A stretch of 64,000 nt of DNA from Lacimicrobium sp. SS2-24 (GTDB lineage: Bacteria > Pseudomonadota > Gammaproteobacteria > Enterobacterales > Alteromonadaceae): assembly GCF_002201535.1 (NCBI RefSeq), contig NZ_NIWW01000011.1, positions 1 through 64,000 of the forward strand. The letters are read 5' to 3'. Positions 7,058-17,541 of the stretch are shown here, in pieces. The stretch's first letter is position 1; each line of letters opens with the position of its first letter. The notes under the pieces were generated by a model. The model saw nothing but the letters and a program-made list of their open reading frames with translations. It had not been told where the DNA came from and ran no database searches. Position numbers and translations under genes: made by a program.

Positions 7058-7474
7058 TCAGTAGGTCATACAGGCGGCATTGAGCAGGCCGATGGCAATA
7101 GACATGGCGGCCAGCATTACACCGGCAGAGATCTCATTGTTGTTAATACGCTCAACAATTTTTGGCATGAAGGTGAAACGCAGCAATGCAAATGCCAGCA
7201 ATTGCGCTATCAATGCCACTGCGCCCCAGACCGCAAAGTCAATTAACGACACGGCGTTACTGGCAGCACCGGCTAGGGCAATACTGAAACCGACCACAGA
7301 GCCACCGAAACCTGCGGCTGCGGCAATGCTCTTGTCTTCTTTTACCAGCTTCCATTCGTCGTGGGGTGTCACCAGTGCATAGAGCACCTTAAAGACAAAC
7401 AGCAGAATGATTGAAACTATAAAATACAGGGCAAAGTTTCCTAAACCGGAGAGTGATAACATCACGGCGTCCAT
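7058..7474 (-). CDS. yjfL: DUF350 (YjfL-type) inner-membrane protein
   Basis: A 138-residue membrane protein with four hydrophobic helices, near residues 12-34, 50-72, 80-102 and 116-136. It contains the typical DUF350 pattern: FKVLYALVTPHDEWKLVKED after helix 1, then GFGGSVVGFSIALAGA and FAVWGAVALIAQLLAFALL. UPF0719/DUF350 proteins occur with PspA and with YjfC/YgiC-type ATP-grasp genes in many proteobacteria; molecular function is unknown. It follows the DUF2491 gene after 141 bp and precedes the lipoprotein gene by 12 bp on the minus strand. ATG at 7474 with CGAGGAATAGTT upstream. The operon gap is the largest here, so an internal promoter is possible. Confidence 0.9.
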   Translation of the reverse strand: MDAVMLSLSGLGNFALYFIVSIILLFVFKVLYALVTPHDEWKLVKEDKSIAAAAGFGGSVVGFSIALAGAASNAVSLIDFAVWGAVALIAQLLAFALLRFTFMPKIVERINNNEISAGVMLAAMSIAIGLLNAACMTY

Positions 7475-7615
7475 AACTATTCCTCGTTGTTAGTGTTGTT
7501 CTGTTTGTTTTACCCAGCATACGCGATCGTCAGCAAGGGTAAAGCGGCAATCGGTATCAGGGTGTGAGCGGCCTGTATCGCGCTGCTGACAAACGCTTAA
7601 GAGCGTTAAACCCTG

Positions 7616-8263
7616 TTAGCCATTAATTTTAATGTCTGCCGGTTGCAGGTTGAAACCGGTGCTGATCACCAGACAACGGTCGGCATTGTTGTCGATAATT
7701 TTCTCTTCACCGCTGACCATTACAAATTCGGCGTCATTGTTTTCCAGTGGCCGCTCGTACAGCATCACAAACTGGTCGGTTTCACTGATGTCGCCGTCTT
7801 CTTCATAAGTTTTTTCGGTCATGGCCACGGGCGGGGAATCTTCGCCTATGGCATCCCACACCCGGGTGAACTGATGGTCGGCCAGGTCATAGTGCGGCTT
7901 TGAAATATCAGTGTTGATAAGCGTTTGCCACTGACTGTCTGAACCCACGGTTTTGGTGTCGTAGAAGTACCAGAGTTTGACATCGGTGATATGTTGTTCG
8001 GTGTCACCGCCATCCAGCACCACCTGCAAAAACGCGTCGTCATCGGTGTAAAAGCGTAACAGCTTGCCGCCGCTGTCCAGTTCCACTTCGCCCACGGCCT
8101 GAATCAGGTGGGTACTGGCCGCGCCATCGATAAGAAGCTGTGGTTGTAACAGTCTGAGTTTCAGCTCATCTAACTGAAACGAGCCGCCCAGATACAACCC
8201 CATCACCTCAGGGGCTTTGGGGCCTGCGGGTGGTTGTTTCTTGCCAAACCATTTACTCAGCAT
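7616..8263 (-). CDS. yjfK: DUF2491 (YjfK-type) protein
   Basis: A 215-residue soluble protein matching E. coli YjfK (DUF2491): MLSKWFGKKQPP, MGLYLGGSFQLDELKLRL, a middle with DKSWYFYDTKT-like strands (VKLWYFYDTKTVGSD), and an acidic C-terminus. A frame-open extension to 8404 exists, but the ATG at 8263 has GGGAGG seven bases upstream and matches the family start. It overlaps the stop of the channel gene by 11 bp, which implies translational coupling. Function unknown. Family neighbours (PspA, DUF350, DUF2170) point to envelope stress. It may partner PspA or the channel, but there is no direct evidence in the sequence. Confidence 0.88.
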   Translation of the reverse strand: MLSKWFGKKQPPAGPKAPEVMGLYLGGSFQLDELKLRLLQPQLLIDGAASTHLIQAVGEVELDSGGKLLRFYTDDDAFLQVVLDGGDTEQHITDVKLWYFYDTKTVGSDSQWQTLINTDISKPHYDLADHQFTRVWDAIGEDSPPVAMTEKTYEEDGDISETDQFVMLYERPLENNDAEFVMVSGEEKIIDNNADRCLVISTGFNLQPADIKING

Positions 8264-9299
8264 AAAACGCCTCCCAGTTTGGATTAGCGATACGTCGCTC
8301 GGCAATGTAGTAAATCTTATCACCGTCACTGACTTGTCTGTCTGACAAGGGGTTGAGGGTGATGTTTTTCTGCCCGTCAGCCAGAGCGATAAGCGTCGCA
8401 TCATAATGTTTCTTCATGCCGGTAAACAGTTGTCCGACGGTCAGGGGCTTTGAGAGCTGGGGCAGGGCGACGGAGTATTGTGCCTGGCCTTCCTGAACAC
8501 TGAGTAAATCGTGATGCAGGGCACTGGAGCCCGGGTCAAAGGCCGATTTGGCCAGCATTTCAACGGCCACACTGGGTGTGCACTCCACGTTGGGGCAATG
8601 CTGTCGCAGCAGGCTCACCAGACTTTCATCTTTGAAATAGGCAATAATATGGCTGTCAGGGTTGCGTTTACTGGCATACAACGCCGCGGTCATGGTCATG
8701 TCATCAAAGTCGTTATCAATGATGATAACGCTGGCATCGGCAATGCAGGCTCTGTTCATGTCGGCATCCTGATTAAAGGACTCGACCTTTACAAACTCCA
8801 CCTTGTCCGGCATCGGATTCTCTACGTCGGCCTTCACGCACAGGGCAATATCAGGGGAATTAGGCGCATGTTCCTTTTCCCTTAACAGCAGATTGAGTAG
8901 TTGAATGGTGCGCTGGCCATTCCAGCCAATCACCAGAATATGGTGATCCAGATGCAGATCTTTCATTCCCTTCGCTCCTTTAAACCATTGCTGAGAGACC
9001 CAGGCGGCGGCCCGCCCCAGGATCAGGGCGAATAAGCTCAGTCCCACCGGTATGATAACCAGTGAGACCACATATTTACCGGCGTCGGTGACCGGAGACA
9101 AATCCCCGTAGCCCACGGTAGAACTGGTGACCACCAACCAGTACAGGTAGTCGGGCCATTGATAAAGCGATGGCTCATTGGCCCATACCAATAACAACCA
9201 GCTGACCGCTGCATAAACGAAAAACGCCGATACGATAACGTACCAGCGCATTTCTTGCAGATAACGACTGAGCAGTTTGCGCAGTTTAAACAGTACCAA
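8253..9299 (-). CDS. Potassium channel with RCK (TrkA-N) domain
   Basis: A 348-residue channel. Two transmembrane helices (near residues 19-40 and 77-98) flank a pore loop with the K+ selectivity filter TVGYGD at 61-66. A cytoplasmic RCK/TrkA-N domain begins HHILVIGWNGQRTIQLL near 117, with the Rossmann glycine pattern, and contains ASVIIIDNDFDDMTMTAAL. A TrkA-C-like end (QLSKPLTVGQLFTGM, LSDRQVSDGDKIYYIAERR) follows. It should pass K+ across the inner membrane, gated by a nucleotide or ion bound to RCK. It sits between the pspA-like and DUF2491 genes: 11 bp from the former, overlapping the latter by 11 bp, so it is a true operon member. As I recall it, the E. coli yjfIJKLMC operon has no channel at this point. 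The ATG at 9299 is assumed; the frame shows no better start. Confidence 0.9.
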   Translation of the reverse strand: MVLFKLRKLLSRYLQEMRWYVIVSAFFVYAAVSWLLLVWANEPSLYQWPDYLYWLVVTSSTVGYGDLSPVTDAGKYVVSLVIIPVGLSLFALILGRAAAWVSQQWFKGAKGMKDLHLDHHILVIGWNGQRTIQLLNLLLREKEHAPNSPDIALCVKADVENPMPDKVEFVKVESFNQDADMNRACIADASVIIIDNDFDDMTMTAALYASKRNPDSHIIAYFKDESLVSLLRQHCPNVECTPSVAVEMLAKSAFDPGSSALHHDLLSVQEGQAQYSVALPQLSKPLTVGQLFTGMKKHYDATLIALADGQKNITLNPLSDRQVSDGDKIYYIAERRIANPNWEAFYAE

Positions 9300-9310
9300 A
9301 ACGGCCCCCG

Positions 9311-9991
9311 TTACTTACCCAGAATCCGGCTAAGTTCGTCATCGGCGGAGGACTGGCCTCCTTTTATACCTGCGGCGGCGAGTCTGGCGCTCAGATCGTC
9401 GTTATCCTCAGTGCTGGCCAGTTCTTCGGCGGCTTCGAGTTCAGCACTGCGCATATTCTGGCGCTTCTGAATTCTGTCCAGCGACTCCGTGGCGGTTTTC
9501 ATTTTGCTATTGGCTCCAAGATGGCGCGATGACACCGCAACCTGAGCCTTTTGCACCGATTCGGTCGCCTTGACCATATCGACTTGCTGTTCCAATCGAC
9601 GCAGATTGGCTTTTGCCTGCGTAATATTGGCGGCCAGCTTCTTTTCCGATTGTTTGAACTGATCCAGCATTTGCTGCTCAGCGTCCTGCTCGGCACGCAA
9701 TTCAGAGACCTTTTGCGCACAATCCAGTGCCAGTTGACGATCTTTGTCGGCAGCCTGACGGGCATGGTTCTCATACTCACTGATAGAGCCGGCCAGACTG
9801 TCTACTTTTTGCTGAGCCAGTTTGCACTTGGCCAGAATCTGCGTACGGGCGTGATCCGACTTGCGCAGCTCTTCTTTCGCTTCACGGATTTCCTGCTCCA
9901 GGATACGAATGGCCTGACTGTCGGCTACGGACTCGGCAGCCTCAGTGACACCGCCTTTTACCGCGGTGATTAGTTTTTTCCAAACAGACAT
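9311..9991 (-). CDS. yjfJ: PspA/IM30-family protein (YjfJ-type)
   Basis: A 226-residue PspA/Vipp1-family coiled-coil protein. After MSVWKKLITAVKGGVTEAAE, an amphipathic start, the chain is one long series of heptads (EQEIREAKEELRKSDHARTQIL, DAEQQMLDQFKQSEKKLAAN, NLRRLEQQVDMVKATESVQ). It ends with a short tail, DDELSRILGK. Family members polymerise on the inner face of the membrane and protect it under stress. This member corresponds to E. coli YjfJ rather than to the sigma-54-controlled PspA itself. It lies 13 bp downstream of the DUF2170 gene. The ribosome binding site CGAGGAGGCAC precedes the ATG at 9991. It would act on the inner membrane with the channel and DUF350 protein of the same operon. 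Confidence 0.92.
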   Translation of the reverse strand: MSVWKKLITAVKGGVTEAAESVADSQAIRILEQEIREAKEELRKSDHARTQILAKCKLAQQKVDSLAGSISEYENHARQAADKDRQLALDCAQKVSELRAEQDAEQQMLDQFKQSEKKLAANITQAKANLRRLEQQVDMVKATESVQKAQVAVSSRHLGANSKMKTATESLDRIQKRQNMRSAELEAAEELASTEDNDDLSARLAAAGIKGGQSSADDELSRILGK

Positions 9992-10004
9992 AGTGCCTCC
10001 TCGT

Positions 10005-10394
10005 TTACTTTAAATGATCCTGATAGGCATCCAGGAAAGACGCCACATTCTGGAACAGGGTTTCCACTTCAATCACGATGCTTTCTGCTTTGGACTGAGA
10101 GCTCAACGCCCCGAAGGCGGTGTAGTACTCTTCATCGGCCACAACAGAGATGCCCACTGTGGTCAGCGGGAAAAGCATATGGGTTTTGAGAATTTCTTCG
10201 TTCAACGCGGCCTTGTCTTTCACTTCTGCCACAGAGAACAGCAAGGTCTCGACGATAATCTGTTCACCGCTGATAGCCAGCCAGGCATCAATGCCGTCTT
10301 CATTGGCAACCAACAAGCAGTCCTGCTGGCGGGTAACGACAAGATCTTTGTTGTCGCTGAACAGGGTTTCTAACTGAGCAAGGTCCCAGGTCAT
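10005..10394 (-). CDS. yjfI: DUF2170 (YjfI-type) protein
   Basis: A 129-residue cytoplasmic protein equivalent to E. coli YjfI. Family features: MTWDLAQLETLFSDN, a VVADEEYYTAFGALSSQSK strand-helix unit, and VIEVETLFQNVASFLDAY at the end. It is the first gene of the minus-strand yjf-like operon. AAAGGAGTAAAAC before the ATG at 10394 is a strong ribosome binding site. A sigma-70-like promoter lies at 10437-10466, its -35 overlapping a perfect palindrome. Function unknown; always near pspA-type genes in my recollection. No metal or catalytic motif is seen. Confidence 0.9.
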   Translation of the reverse strand: MTWDLAQLETLFSDNKDLVVTRQQDCLLVANEDGIDAWLAISGEQIIVETLLFSVAEVKDKAALNEEILKTHMLFPLTTVGISVVADEEYYTAFGALSSQSKAESIVIEVETLFQNVASFLDAYQDHLK

Positions 10395-10436
10395 GTTTTA
10401 CTCCTTTAACGGACGCAGCAATTCTTACAGGCAAAT

Positions 10437-10467
10437 ATCATAGCCAGACAAAATCTTTGACGTCAAA
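10437..10467 (-). promoter_or_regulatory. Promoter of the yjf-like operon with palindromic operator candidate
   Basis: On the minus strand, -35 TTGACG (10461-10466) is followed by an 18-bp spacer and -10 TATGAT (10437-10442). The -35 lies inside the perfect 12-bp palindrome TTTGACGTCAAA (10456-10467). The surrounding 100 bp is very AT-rich. The divergent gene at 10545 could use TTGAAA (10485-10490), 17 bp, TAAATT on the plus strand. Not tested; the palindrome may be an operator. Confidence 0.55.
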
Positions 10468-10544
10468 TATTATTTTATTTATTTTTGAAATATATAAAGT
10501 CTTAATGTAAATTATATGTCACAAATAGATGTTTTGGAGGGGGT

Positions 10545-10817
10545 ATGCAAGGGCCCAATGCAAATTGGCGTCAACTGGTTCAGCGGCTCATAAAAGCGCA
10601 GATGTCCCGGCGTGGCGTCAAATATCAGGATTTGAGTGAGCGTCTTACCCGCATCGGTATTGATCAAAGCGCAGACAACCTGAGAAATAAAGTGAATAAG
10701 GGAATTCTGGGGGCGGATCTATTGTTACAAATTATGTTTGTGCTCAATGCCCGTCCCATTGAGCGAGAAGAGATCCTGGATATCTTCAAGGAAATGGGGG
10801 TCACACTGCCTGATTAA
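10545..10817 (+). CDS. DUF6471-type small helical protein
   Basis: A 90-residue protein with WRQLVQRLIKAQMSRRGVKY, DLSERLTRIGIDQSADNLRN, KVNKGILGADLLLQIMFVLN and REEILDIFKEMG. This is the layout of DUF6471 proteins, which look like lambda-repressor-type helix-turn-helix proteins: SRRGVKYQDLSERL helix, DNLRNKVNKG recognition-like helix. It could bind DNA, but that is an inference from the helix pattern only. It is divergent from the yjf-like operon, sharing a 150-bp AT-rich intergenic region that holds a palindrome. A role as local regulator is plausible. GGAGGGGGT directly before the ATG at 10545 supports the start. The end is followed by an inverted-repeat element. Confidence 0.85.
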   Translation: MQGPNANWRQLVQRLIKAQMSRRGVKYQDLSERLTRIGIDQSADNLRNKVNKGILGADLLLQIMFVLNARPIEREEILDIFKEMGVTLPD

Positions 10818-10820
10818 AAG

Positions 10821-10896
10821 TCGTCAGTTTTCAGTTGGCAGTTCTCAGTAAAAAGCAACTGACGACTGACAACTGGTAACTGACAACTGGCAACTG
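10821..10896. repeat. Inverted repeat made of TCAGTT/AACTGA heptads, possible bidirectional terminator
   Basis: The left arm has GTCAGTTTTCAGTTGGCAGTT and TCTCAGT. The right arm has a run of seven-base units (AACTGAC, GACTGAC, AACTGGT, AACTGAC, AACTGGC, AACTGG). The two arms are inverted relative to each other and could form a long stem. The element lies between the convergent DUF6471 and chemoreceptor genes. Related units flank the four-helix-bundle gene at 5975-6400, so this looks like a dispersed repeat family. Confidence 0.65.
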
Positions 10897-10897
10897 G

Positions 10898-12529
10898 TTA
10901 TTTGTGCATAAGCCGGGCGATAATACTGGCCATACGGTCTTTTACCTCGAGTAAGGTGCGGTTGTCCTGCTCACAAGACCCGGCATGTTCACCGTTTACT
11001 CTGGCAATTTCAGACAATTCATTCAGGTTGCTGAGAATGCGTTCACTGACGCCATTTTGTTGCCCCGCGGTGCCCGAAATACGCCGATTCAGCTCGTCAA
11101 TGTGGGCAATGGCATCATTGATTTTTTGCAGGTGCTCATCGGCGGCGTGCACCTTGCTGACGCTTTCACTGGTTTGTTGTTGCCCTTGTTCAATGGCCTG
11201 CACAGCATTACTGGCCCCTTGCTGAACATTCTGAATCATCTGCTGAATTTCTTCGGTGGATTGCTGGGTACGGGCAGCGAGGGTCCTGACTTCATCGGCA
11301 ACCACGGCAAAACCACGGCCCTGTTCACCTGCCCGCGCTGCTTCAATGGCCGCATTCAGGGCTAACAGGTTGGTTTGTTCCGCAATGCCTTTAATCACAT
11401 CCAGTACGGTGCCAATTTTGCGGGCGTCGTCATCCAGTGCACCGATGACGCCAGCGGTTTGCTGAATTTGTTCCGAGGTCTGACTAATGGTGCTGATGCT
11501 TTGCTTCATTACTTCAATACTGCTACCGGCGGCATGGCGGGCCTCATTGGCAGCACCCGCCGCATCATCGGCATGATGCGTGACTTCGCTGGCATATTGT
11601 GTCATTTGCTGCACCGACTGATGCATGGCATCGGTGCCCCGGTTTTGCTCGGTCACCCCATCACTGATAGCGCTGGCGCTGTCGGTCAGGCTCATACAGA
11701 CGGTATCGAGCTCTTTTTGCGTGGTATCCAGGTCGCTGCAGATGTCGAGCAGACTTTGCCTGAGACTCTCGATGGCCCGTGACATACGCCCGATTTCGTC
11801 CTGGCTCTGAATAATCACCTGTTCCTGCAACCGCCCCTTACTCACATTGCGCAGATGATCAATCAAAGTAGTCAGCGGACGCACCACTTTGGCATTCATA
11901 AATAAGGCGCTCAGCGCAATGCTGATGACAATGGCAAGGGCAATGGCCACTATACTCATGCTGATGGCACGGTTAGCCTGAGCACGGGTTTGTTCACTCT
12001 GTTGCACAATAATGTCGTGCAACTGCTCACTTAACGCTTCCAGCTGCTTGGTGGGCGCTCTGTCAATTCCGGCAACGGCCTGGTCACCGGCGCGATGATC
12101 ATAATTGCTGTCGATATAGGCCTGATACCCTTTCTGATATTCTGCCAGCATGGCTTTGTGGGTGGCCTGAAAGGCTGACATCTGGCCCTTGAGCCCGTCG
12201 TTGATCGGTATGCTTAAAAAACGGTTGCTGTCCTGCTGAATCTTTTCATGCAGCGCCATAAAGCTGTTCCAGTATTTTTGCAGGCGTGCGGCGTCATGGC
12301 CTCGCAGCAGCACGTTTTTCCATTCCTGTACCTGGCGTTTAAAGTTCAGATTAATGTTGTCGGACAATGTGGTGGCGGCCACTTCCTGTTGCACCAGCTG
12401 GTCATAACGGGCAATTTGCGACGACAGCATCCAGATACCCATGGCGGCGATCAGCCCCACGGCGATAATACCGGCCCCTAGCAATCCCAGAATTTTGGGA
12501 CGAAGTCTTTGAAAACGCTCAGGTAACAT
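10898..12529 (-). CDS. Methyl-accepting chemotaxis protein
   Basis: A 543-residue chemoreceptor. Transmembrane helix 1 ([20 protein letters not shown], near residues 13-32) is followed by a periplasmic sensor of about 150 residues with helical character (four-helix-bundle type), and TM2 ([20 protein letters not shown]). A HAMP domain comes next ([20 protein letters not shown]). The long signalling coiled coil has the conserved tip [20 protein letters not shown] and [18 protein letters not shown]. It would pass ligand signals to CheA/CheW; the ligand is unknown. An upstream in-frame extension to 12604 is rejected because AGAGGTG precedes the ATG at 12529 and the extension would place 25 poorly hydrophobic residues before TM1. 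Monocistronic; no che genes nearby. Confidence 0.93.
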   Translation of the reverse strand: MLPERFQRLRPKILGLLGAGIIAVGLIAAMGIWMLSSQIARYDQLVQQEVAATTLSDNINLNFKRQVQEWKNVLLRGHDAARLQKYWNSFMALHEKIQQDSNRFLSIPINDGLKGQMSAFQATHKAMLAEYQKGYQAYIDSNYDHRAGDQAVAGIDRAPTKQLEALSEQLHDIIVQQSEQTRAQANRAISMSIVAIALAIVISIALSALFMNAKVVRPLTTLIDHLRNVSKGRLQEQVIIQSQDEIGRMSRAIESLRQSLLDICSDLDTTQKELDTVCMSLTDSASAISDGVTEQNRGTDAMHQSVQQMTQYASEVTHHADDAAGAANEARHAAGSSIEVMKQSISTISQTSEQIQQTAGVIGALDDDARKIGTVLDVIKGIAEQTNLLALNAAIEAARAGEQGRGFAVVADEVRTLAARTQQSTEEIQQMIQNVQQGASNAVQAIEQGQQQTSESVSKVHAADEHLQKINDAIAHIDELNRRISGTAGQQNGVSERILSNLNELSEIARVNGEHAGSCEQDNRTLLEVKDRMASIIARLMHK

Positions 12530-12732
12530 AAACACCTCTGACAAATAGCGGGAAGATGGGTCGCCGAATAAACGGCGCCGGCATTGTAAAAGAAATGCCT
12601 GCACAGTAGATGAAAGTTTTGTGACAGCCGCTTGTCGGTTGCGCGCTGTCCGATTGCCGTTGTGCCGTGCAAAGCATAGAATAGCGGCCTTTTTGACAGC
12701 ACAAAGACTGACAGCATTAAAGGGTGCACCTG

Positions 12733-13773
12733 ATGAAAGTATCTGACTTCCGTTTTGACCTGCCGGATGAGTTGATTGCCCGGTACCCTGCCGAGCAACG
12801 TTCCGCCAGCCGTTTACTGCACCTAAATGGTCGCACCGGTGAGCTGGCGCATTTGCAGTTTCCTCATATTGTGGACCTGCTGGAGCCCGGAGATTTGCTG
12901 GTGTTTAACGACACCAGGGTGATCCCGGCGCGGCTGTTAGGCAAAAAGGACAGTGGCGGTCAGGTGGAAGTGCTGGTCGAGCGCATTCTGGATGACCACC
13001 GGGTGCTTGCCCATGTTCGTGCCAGTAAAGCCCCTAAACCTGGCACTATGCTGAGACTCGAAGGTGAGCTCAATGCGGAAATGGTGCAGCGCCACGATAC
13101 CTTATTTGAACTGCGTTTTGAGCACGAACAGCCAGTACTGACATTGCTTGAACAATACGGCCATATGCCGCTTCCGCCTTATATTGACCGTCCGGATGAA
13201 AAAACCGACAAAGAACGTTACCAGACGGTATATAGCAGTAAACCCGGCGCAGTGGCTGCACCCACCGCCGGCCTGCATTTTGACCAGCCGATACTGGATA
13301 AGTTAAAGGCCAAAGGTATCAACACGGCGTTTGTGACCCTGCATGTCGGCGCCGGTACCTTTCAGCCGGTGCGCGTGGAAGAGGTGACAGAGCATCAGAT
13401 GCATTCTGAATACGCAGAAGTGCCTGAGCAGGTCGTGGAGGCGGTATTGGCGACCAAGGCGGCCGGTAAACGGGTGGTGGCCGTGGGCACCACATCGGTG
13501 CGCTCTTTGGAGTCGGCCGCCAAGGCCGCGCTGGAAAAGGGTGAGGCGCTGCAACCTTTTTTCAGTGACACAAACATCTTTATTTACCCCGGGTATCAGT
13601 TTGAAGTGGTGGATGCCATGTTAACGAACTTTCACCTGCCGGAATCCACACTGATCATGCTGGTAAGTGCCTTTGCCGGAAAAGACAACATTATGCACGC
13701 CTACGAGCAGGCGGTTGCCAACCAGTATCGTTTTTTCAGCTACGGCGATGCCATGTTTCTTGAGCGTCAATGA
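12733..13773 (+). CDS. queA: S-adenosylmethionine:tRNA ribosyltransferase-isomerase
   Basis: QueA transfers and isomerises the ribose of S-adenosylmethionine onto 7-aminomethyl-7-deazaguanine in tRNA, giving epoxyqueuosine. The protein is 346 residues, normal for the family. Family motifs: [20 protein letters not shown] at the start, [51 protein letters not shown] and [13 protein letters not shown]. The ATG at 12733 is chosen over an in-frame GTG nine bases upstream because AAAGGG lies at good distance and E. coli QueA also starts M-x-V-x-DF. It is followed by tgt after 239 bp, as usual in gammaproteobacteria. A weak hairpin near 13783-13803 follows the stop. Confidence 0.97.
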   Translation: MKVSDFRFDLPDELIARYPAEQRSASRLLHLNGRTGELAHLQFPHIVDLLEPGDLLVFNDTRVIPARLLGKKDSGGQVEVLVERILDDHRVLAHVRASKAPKPGTMLRLEGELNAEMVQRHDTLFELRFEHEQPVLTLLEQYGHMPLPPYIDRPDEKTDKERYQTVYSSKPGAVAAPTAGLHFDQPILDKLKAKGINTAFVTLHVGAGTFQPVRVEEVTEHQMHSEYAEVPEQVVEAVLATKAAGKRVVAVGTTSVRSLESAAKAALEKGEALQPFFSDTNIFIYPGYQFEVVDAMLTNFHLPESTLIMLVSAFAGKDNIMHAYEQAVANQYRFFSYGDAMFLERQ

Positions 13774-13780
13774 GTAAAGG

Positions 13781-13805
13781 TGCCGGCCTGAGTCAGACCG
13801 GCATC
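13781..13805 (+). terminator. Weak hairpin after queA
   Basis: TGCCGG and CCGGCA pair around an inner CTGA/TCAG match. There is no T-run behind it, so it may only attenuate or stabilise queA mRNA. A TATAAT at 13927-13932 upstream of tgt suggests that tgt has its own promoter, although no good -35 sits at 16-18 bp. Confidence 0.35.
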
Positions 13806-13931
13806 AACAGTCATTGTGTCAGTCAGGCGGTGTCAAACCTTGCGTGCCATAAAGCGCCAGCGTGGGTTGAAGTTGCAGTAAATAAGTTCGGGGCAGTCAA
13901 ACATACACTTTGGCGTTGTGAGGGTATATAA

Positions 13932-15140
<1,209 letters not shown>

Positions 15141-15234
15141 TGTCATGATTTGCTGTCTGACAGGCAGCCCGAACAATGAGCGTGCGGCAAAAGCCGTCGC
15201 AAAAACAACGAAAACAACAAACTAGGGGAATAAT

Positions 15235-15573
15235 ATGAGCTTTTTTATCTCTAACGCCTACGCCCAGGCAGCGCCTGCGGGCAATCAGGGTGGTGGCTTT
15301 GAAATGCTGATCATGCTGGGTATTTTCGGCCTGATTTTCTACTTTATGCTGTATCGTCCACAGGCGAAGCGTGCCAAAGAGCACAAAAACCTGATCGCGT
15401 CACTGAGCAAAGGCGATGAAGTGCTGACCCAGGGCGGCATGGTCGGTAAAATTGCAAAGGTCAGCGATGACAAAGATTTTATCGAACTGGCACTGAATGA
15501 CAGCACCAATGTGGTGGTGCAGAAGTCATCGGTCGCAGCCGTGCTTCCTAAAGGCACCATGAAAAATATCTGA
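15235..15573 (+). CDS. yajC: Sec translocon accessory protein YajC
   Basis: A 112-residue inner-membrane protein with one N-terminal helix (EMLIMLGIFGLIFYFMLYRP, near residues 23-42), followed by QAKRAKEHKNLIASLSKGDE and LTQGGMVGKIAKVSDD, all family hallmarks. YajC forms a complex with SecD and SecF that assists SecYEG-driven export. The segment before the helix (SNAYAQAAPAGNQGGG) is periplasmic. The ATG at 15235 has AGGGGAATAAT upstream. A terminator at 15585-15608 separates it from secD, so secD expression depends on read-through or a separate promoter. Confidence 0.96.
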   Translation: MSFFISNAYAQAAPAGNQGGGFEMLIMLGIFGLIFYFMLYRPQAKRAKEHKNLIASLSKGDEVLTQGGMVGKIAKVSDDKDFIELALNDSTNVVVQKSSVAAVLPKGTMKNI

Positions 15574-15584
15574 GGATGAAAAAA

Positions 15585-15608
15585 GGCGGCGTGGCCGCCT
15601 TCTTTATT
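15585..15608 (+). terminator. Rho-independent terminator after yajC
   Basis: GGCGGC (15585-15590), loop GTG, GCCGCC (15594-15599), then TTCTTTATT. It is a strong short stem with a broken T-run. Confidence 0.8.
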
Positions 15609-15684
15609 CATCCCGGCCCGCAGAGTGGGCAGCAGTACCGGAATCATTCAGGCATTTCGGTGTTTAGATCAAAAGGATAAGTCA

Positions 15685-17529
15685 GTGTTAAACAAGTATC
15701 CCTTATGGAAGTACATCATGGTCATCCTGGTGATTGCCATGTGTGCTTTATATGCGTCTCCGAACCTCTACGGTGAGGATCACGCTGTGCAGATATCTGC
15801 CGGGCGTAATGCGGTGGTGGATTTGAGTCTGATGGACAGAGTCAGTGAGCATCTTGACGAGACTGGGATCTCAGTAAAATCCGTTGAGATGGAAGATGAC
15901 CAGTTACTGATACGGGTAGCCGATGGTGATGAGCAGCTCAATGCCCGGGACTCGCTGGCGGCCTTGCTGGGCAGTAACTATGTGGTGGCACTGAACCTGG
16001 CACCTGCTGCGCCAGACTGGTTGCAAAACATCGGTGCCAGTCCGATGAAGCTCGGCCTCGATTTGCGTGGCGGCGTACACTTTCTGATGGAAGTGGATAT
16101 GAATGCCGCCATTACCCGTGCGCAGGAACAGATGGTGGATGATTTTCGCAATAGCCTGCGAGAAGAGCGCCTGCGTTATCGCCGGGTTGAGCAGGTAGGA
16201 GACAAGGTCGAGGTGCAGTTCCGTGATCAGGAAACGCTGGAAGAGGCGATTCGCTTTCTGAGCACCAACAATCCGGATCTGGTTATCGAAGAAGCGGGCG
16301 AACAGACCCTTCAAGCCGGGTTGTCAGAACAACGTGCCCGCGAAATTCAGGAATACGCCCTCAAGCAAAACATTACTATCATGCGTAACCGGGTGAACCA
16401 GTTAGGTGTTGCCGAGCCAGTGATTCAGCGTCAGGGCGCCGATCGTATTGTGGTGCAATTGCCCGGCATTCAGGACACTGCCCGTGCCAAAGAAATCCTC
16501 AACGCCACCGCAACACTGCAGTTCCGCCTGGTGGACCTGGATCATGATGTGCGTGATGCCGTTGACGGGCGTGTACCGCCGGGTTCACAGCTGTTGATGG
16601 ACCGTAACGGCCAGCCGCAACTGCTGCAGAAACAGGTGATGCTCACCGGTGACCACATCATTGATGCAAACAGCAGCTTCGATGAATATGGGCGTCCGCA
16701 GGTTAATATTGACCTGGACTCTGAAGGCGGCAGTAAGATGTCCCGCAGCACCAAGGACAACATTGGTAAGCCCATGGCCACCGTATTTATTGAATACAAG
16801 CCAAGTGGCAGGACCGATGCTAACGGCAAGATTATTTTCGATAAACACGAAGAAGTCATCAATGTGGCAACAATTCAGGCCCGCCTGGGTAACAGTTTCC
16901 GCATTACCGGTATCGACTCACCGGCTGAGGCACAGAATCTGTCGTTGTTGCTGCGTGCCGGTGCACTGGTAGCGCCTATTCAGATTGTCGAAGAACGCAC
17001 CGTCGGGCCCAGCCTGGGTCAGGAAAACATCGATCTGGGTATGCAGGCCATTGTCTGGGGTCTGGTATTGATACTGGTGTTTATGGTGGCCTACTACAAG
17101 AAATTTGGTCTGGTCGCCAATGCTGCGCTGGTGGTGAACCTGGTGATGATTGTCGGCGTGATGTCGATGATTCCCGGTGCCACACTGACCTTACCCGGTA
17201 TGGCCGGTATCGTGCTGACGGTAGGTATGGCGGTGGATGCCAATGTGCTGATTTTCGAGCGTATTCGTGAAGAACTGCGCGATGGTCGCAGTCCACAGCA
17301 GGCTATCCATCATGGTTATGACAGCGCCTTGTCGACCATTGCTGATGCCAACATCACGACGCTGATTGCGGCGGTTATCCTGTTTGCTGTTGGCACCGGG
17401 CCGGTGAAAGGTTTCTCCATCACCCTGGCCATCGGTATTCTTACCTCCATGTTTACCGCTATTGTTGGCACACGTGCCATCGTGAATGCGGTCTGGGGCG
17501 GTAAGCGCCTGAACAAACTCTCAATCTAG
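15685..17529 (+). CDS. secD: Protein translocase subunit SecD
   Basis: SecD works with SecF to pull exported proteins from the periplasmic side, driven by the proton gradient. It is 614 residues, close to the 615 of E. coli. Transmembrane helix 1 lies in [20 protein letters not shown], and a large periplasmic domain contains [18 protein letters not shown]. Five C-terminal helices contain GTVRPSLGQ-like [47 protein letters not shown] and [14 protein letters not shown]. The start is a GTG at 15685 (read [10 protein letters not shown], matching E. coli MLNRYPLWKY). A longer frame from another GTG at 15625 is not conserved. secF follows 12 bp later. Confidence 0.96.
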   Translation: MLNKYPLWKYIMVILVIAMCALYASPNLYGEDHAVQISAGRNAVVDLSLMDRVSEHLDETGISVKSVEMEDDQLLIRVADGDEQLNARDSLAALLGSNYVVALNLAPAAPDWLQNIGASPMKLGLDLRGGVHFLMEVDMNAAITRAQEQMVDDFRNSLREERLRYRRVEQVGDKVEVQFRDQETLEEAIRFLSTNNPDLVIEEAGEQTLQAGLSEQRAREIQEYALKQNITIMRNRVNQLGVAEPVIQRQGADRIVVQLPGIQDTARAKEILNATATLQFRLVDLDHDVRDAVDGRVPPGSQLLMDRNGQPQLLQKQVMLTGDHIIDANSSFDEYGRPQVNIDLDSEGGSKMSRSTKDNIGKPMATVFIEYKPSGRTDANGKIIFDKHEEVINVATIQARLGNSFRITGIDSPAEAQNLSLLLRAGALVAPIQIVEERTVGPSLGQENIDLGMQAIVWGLVLILVFMVAYYKKFGLVANAALVVNLVMIVGVMSMIPGATLTLPGMAGIVLTVGMAVDANVLIFERIREELRDGRSPQQAIHHGYDSALSTIADANITTLIAAVILFAVGTGPVKGFSITLAIGILTSMFTAIVGTRAIVNAVWGGKRLNKLSI

Positions 17530-17541
17530 GGGAAATGTAGT

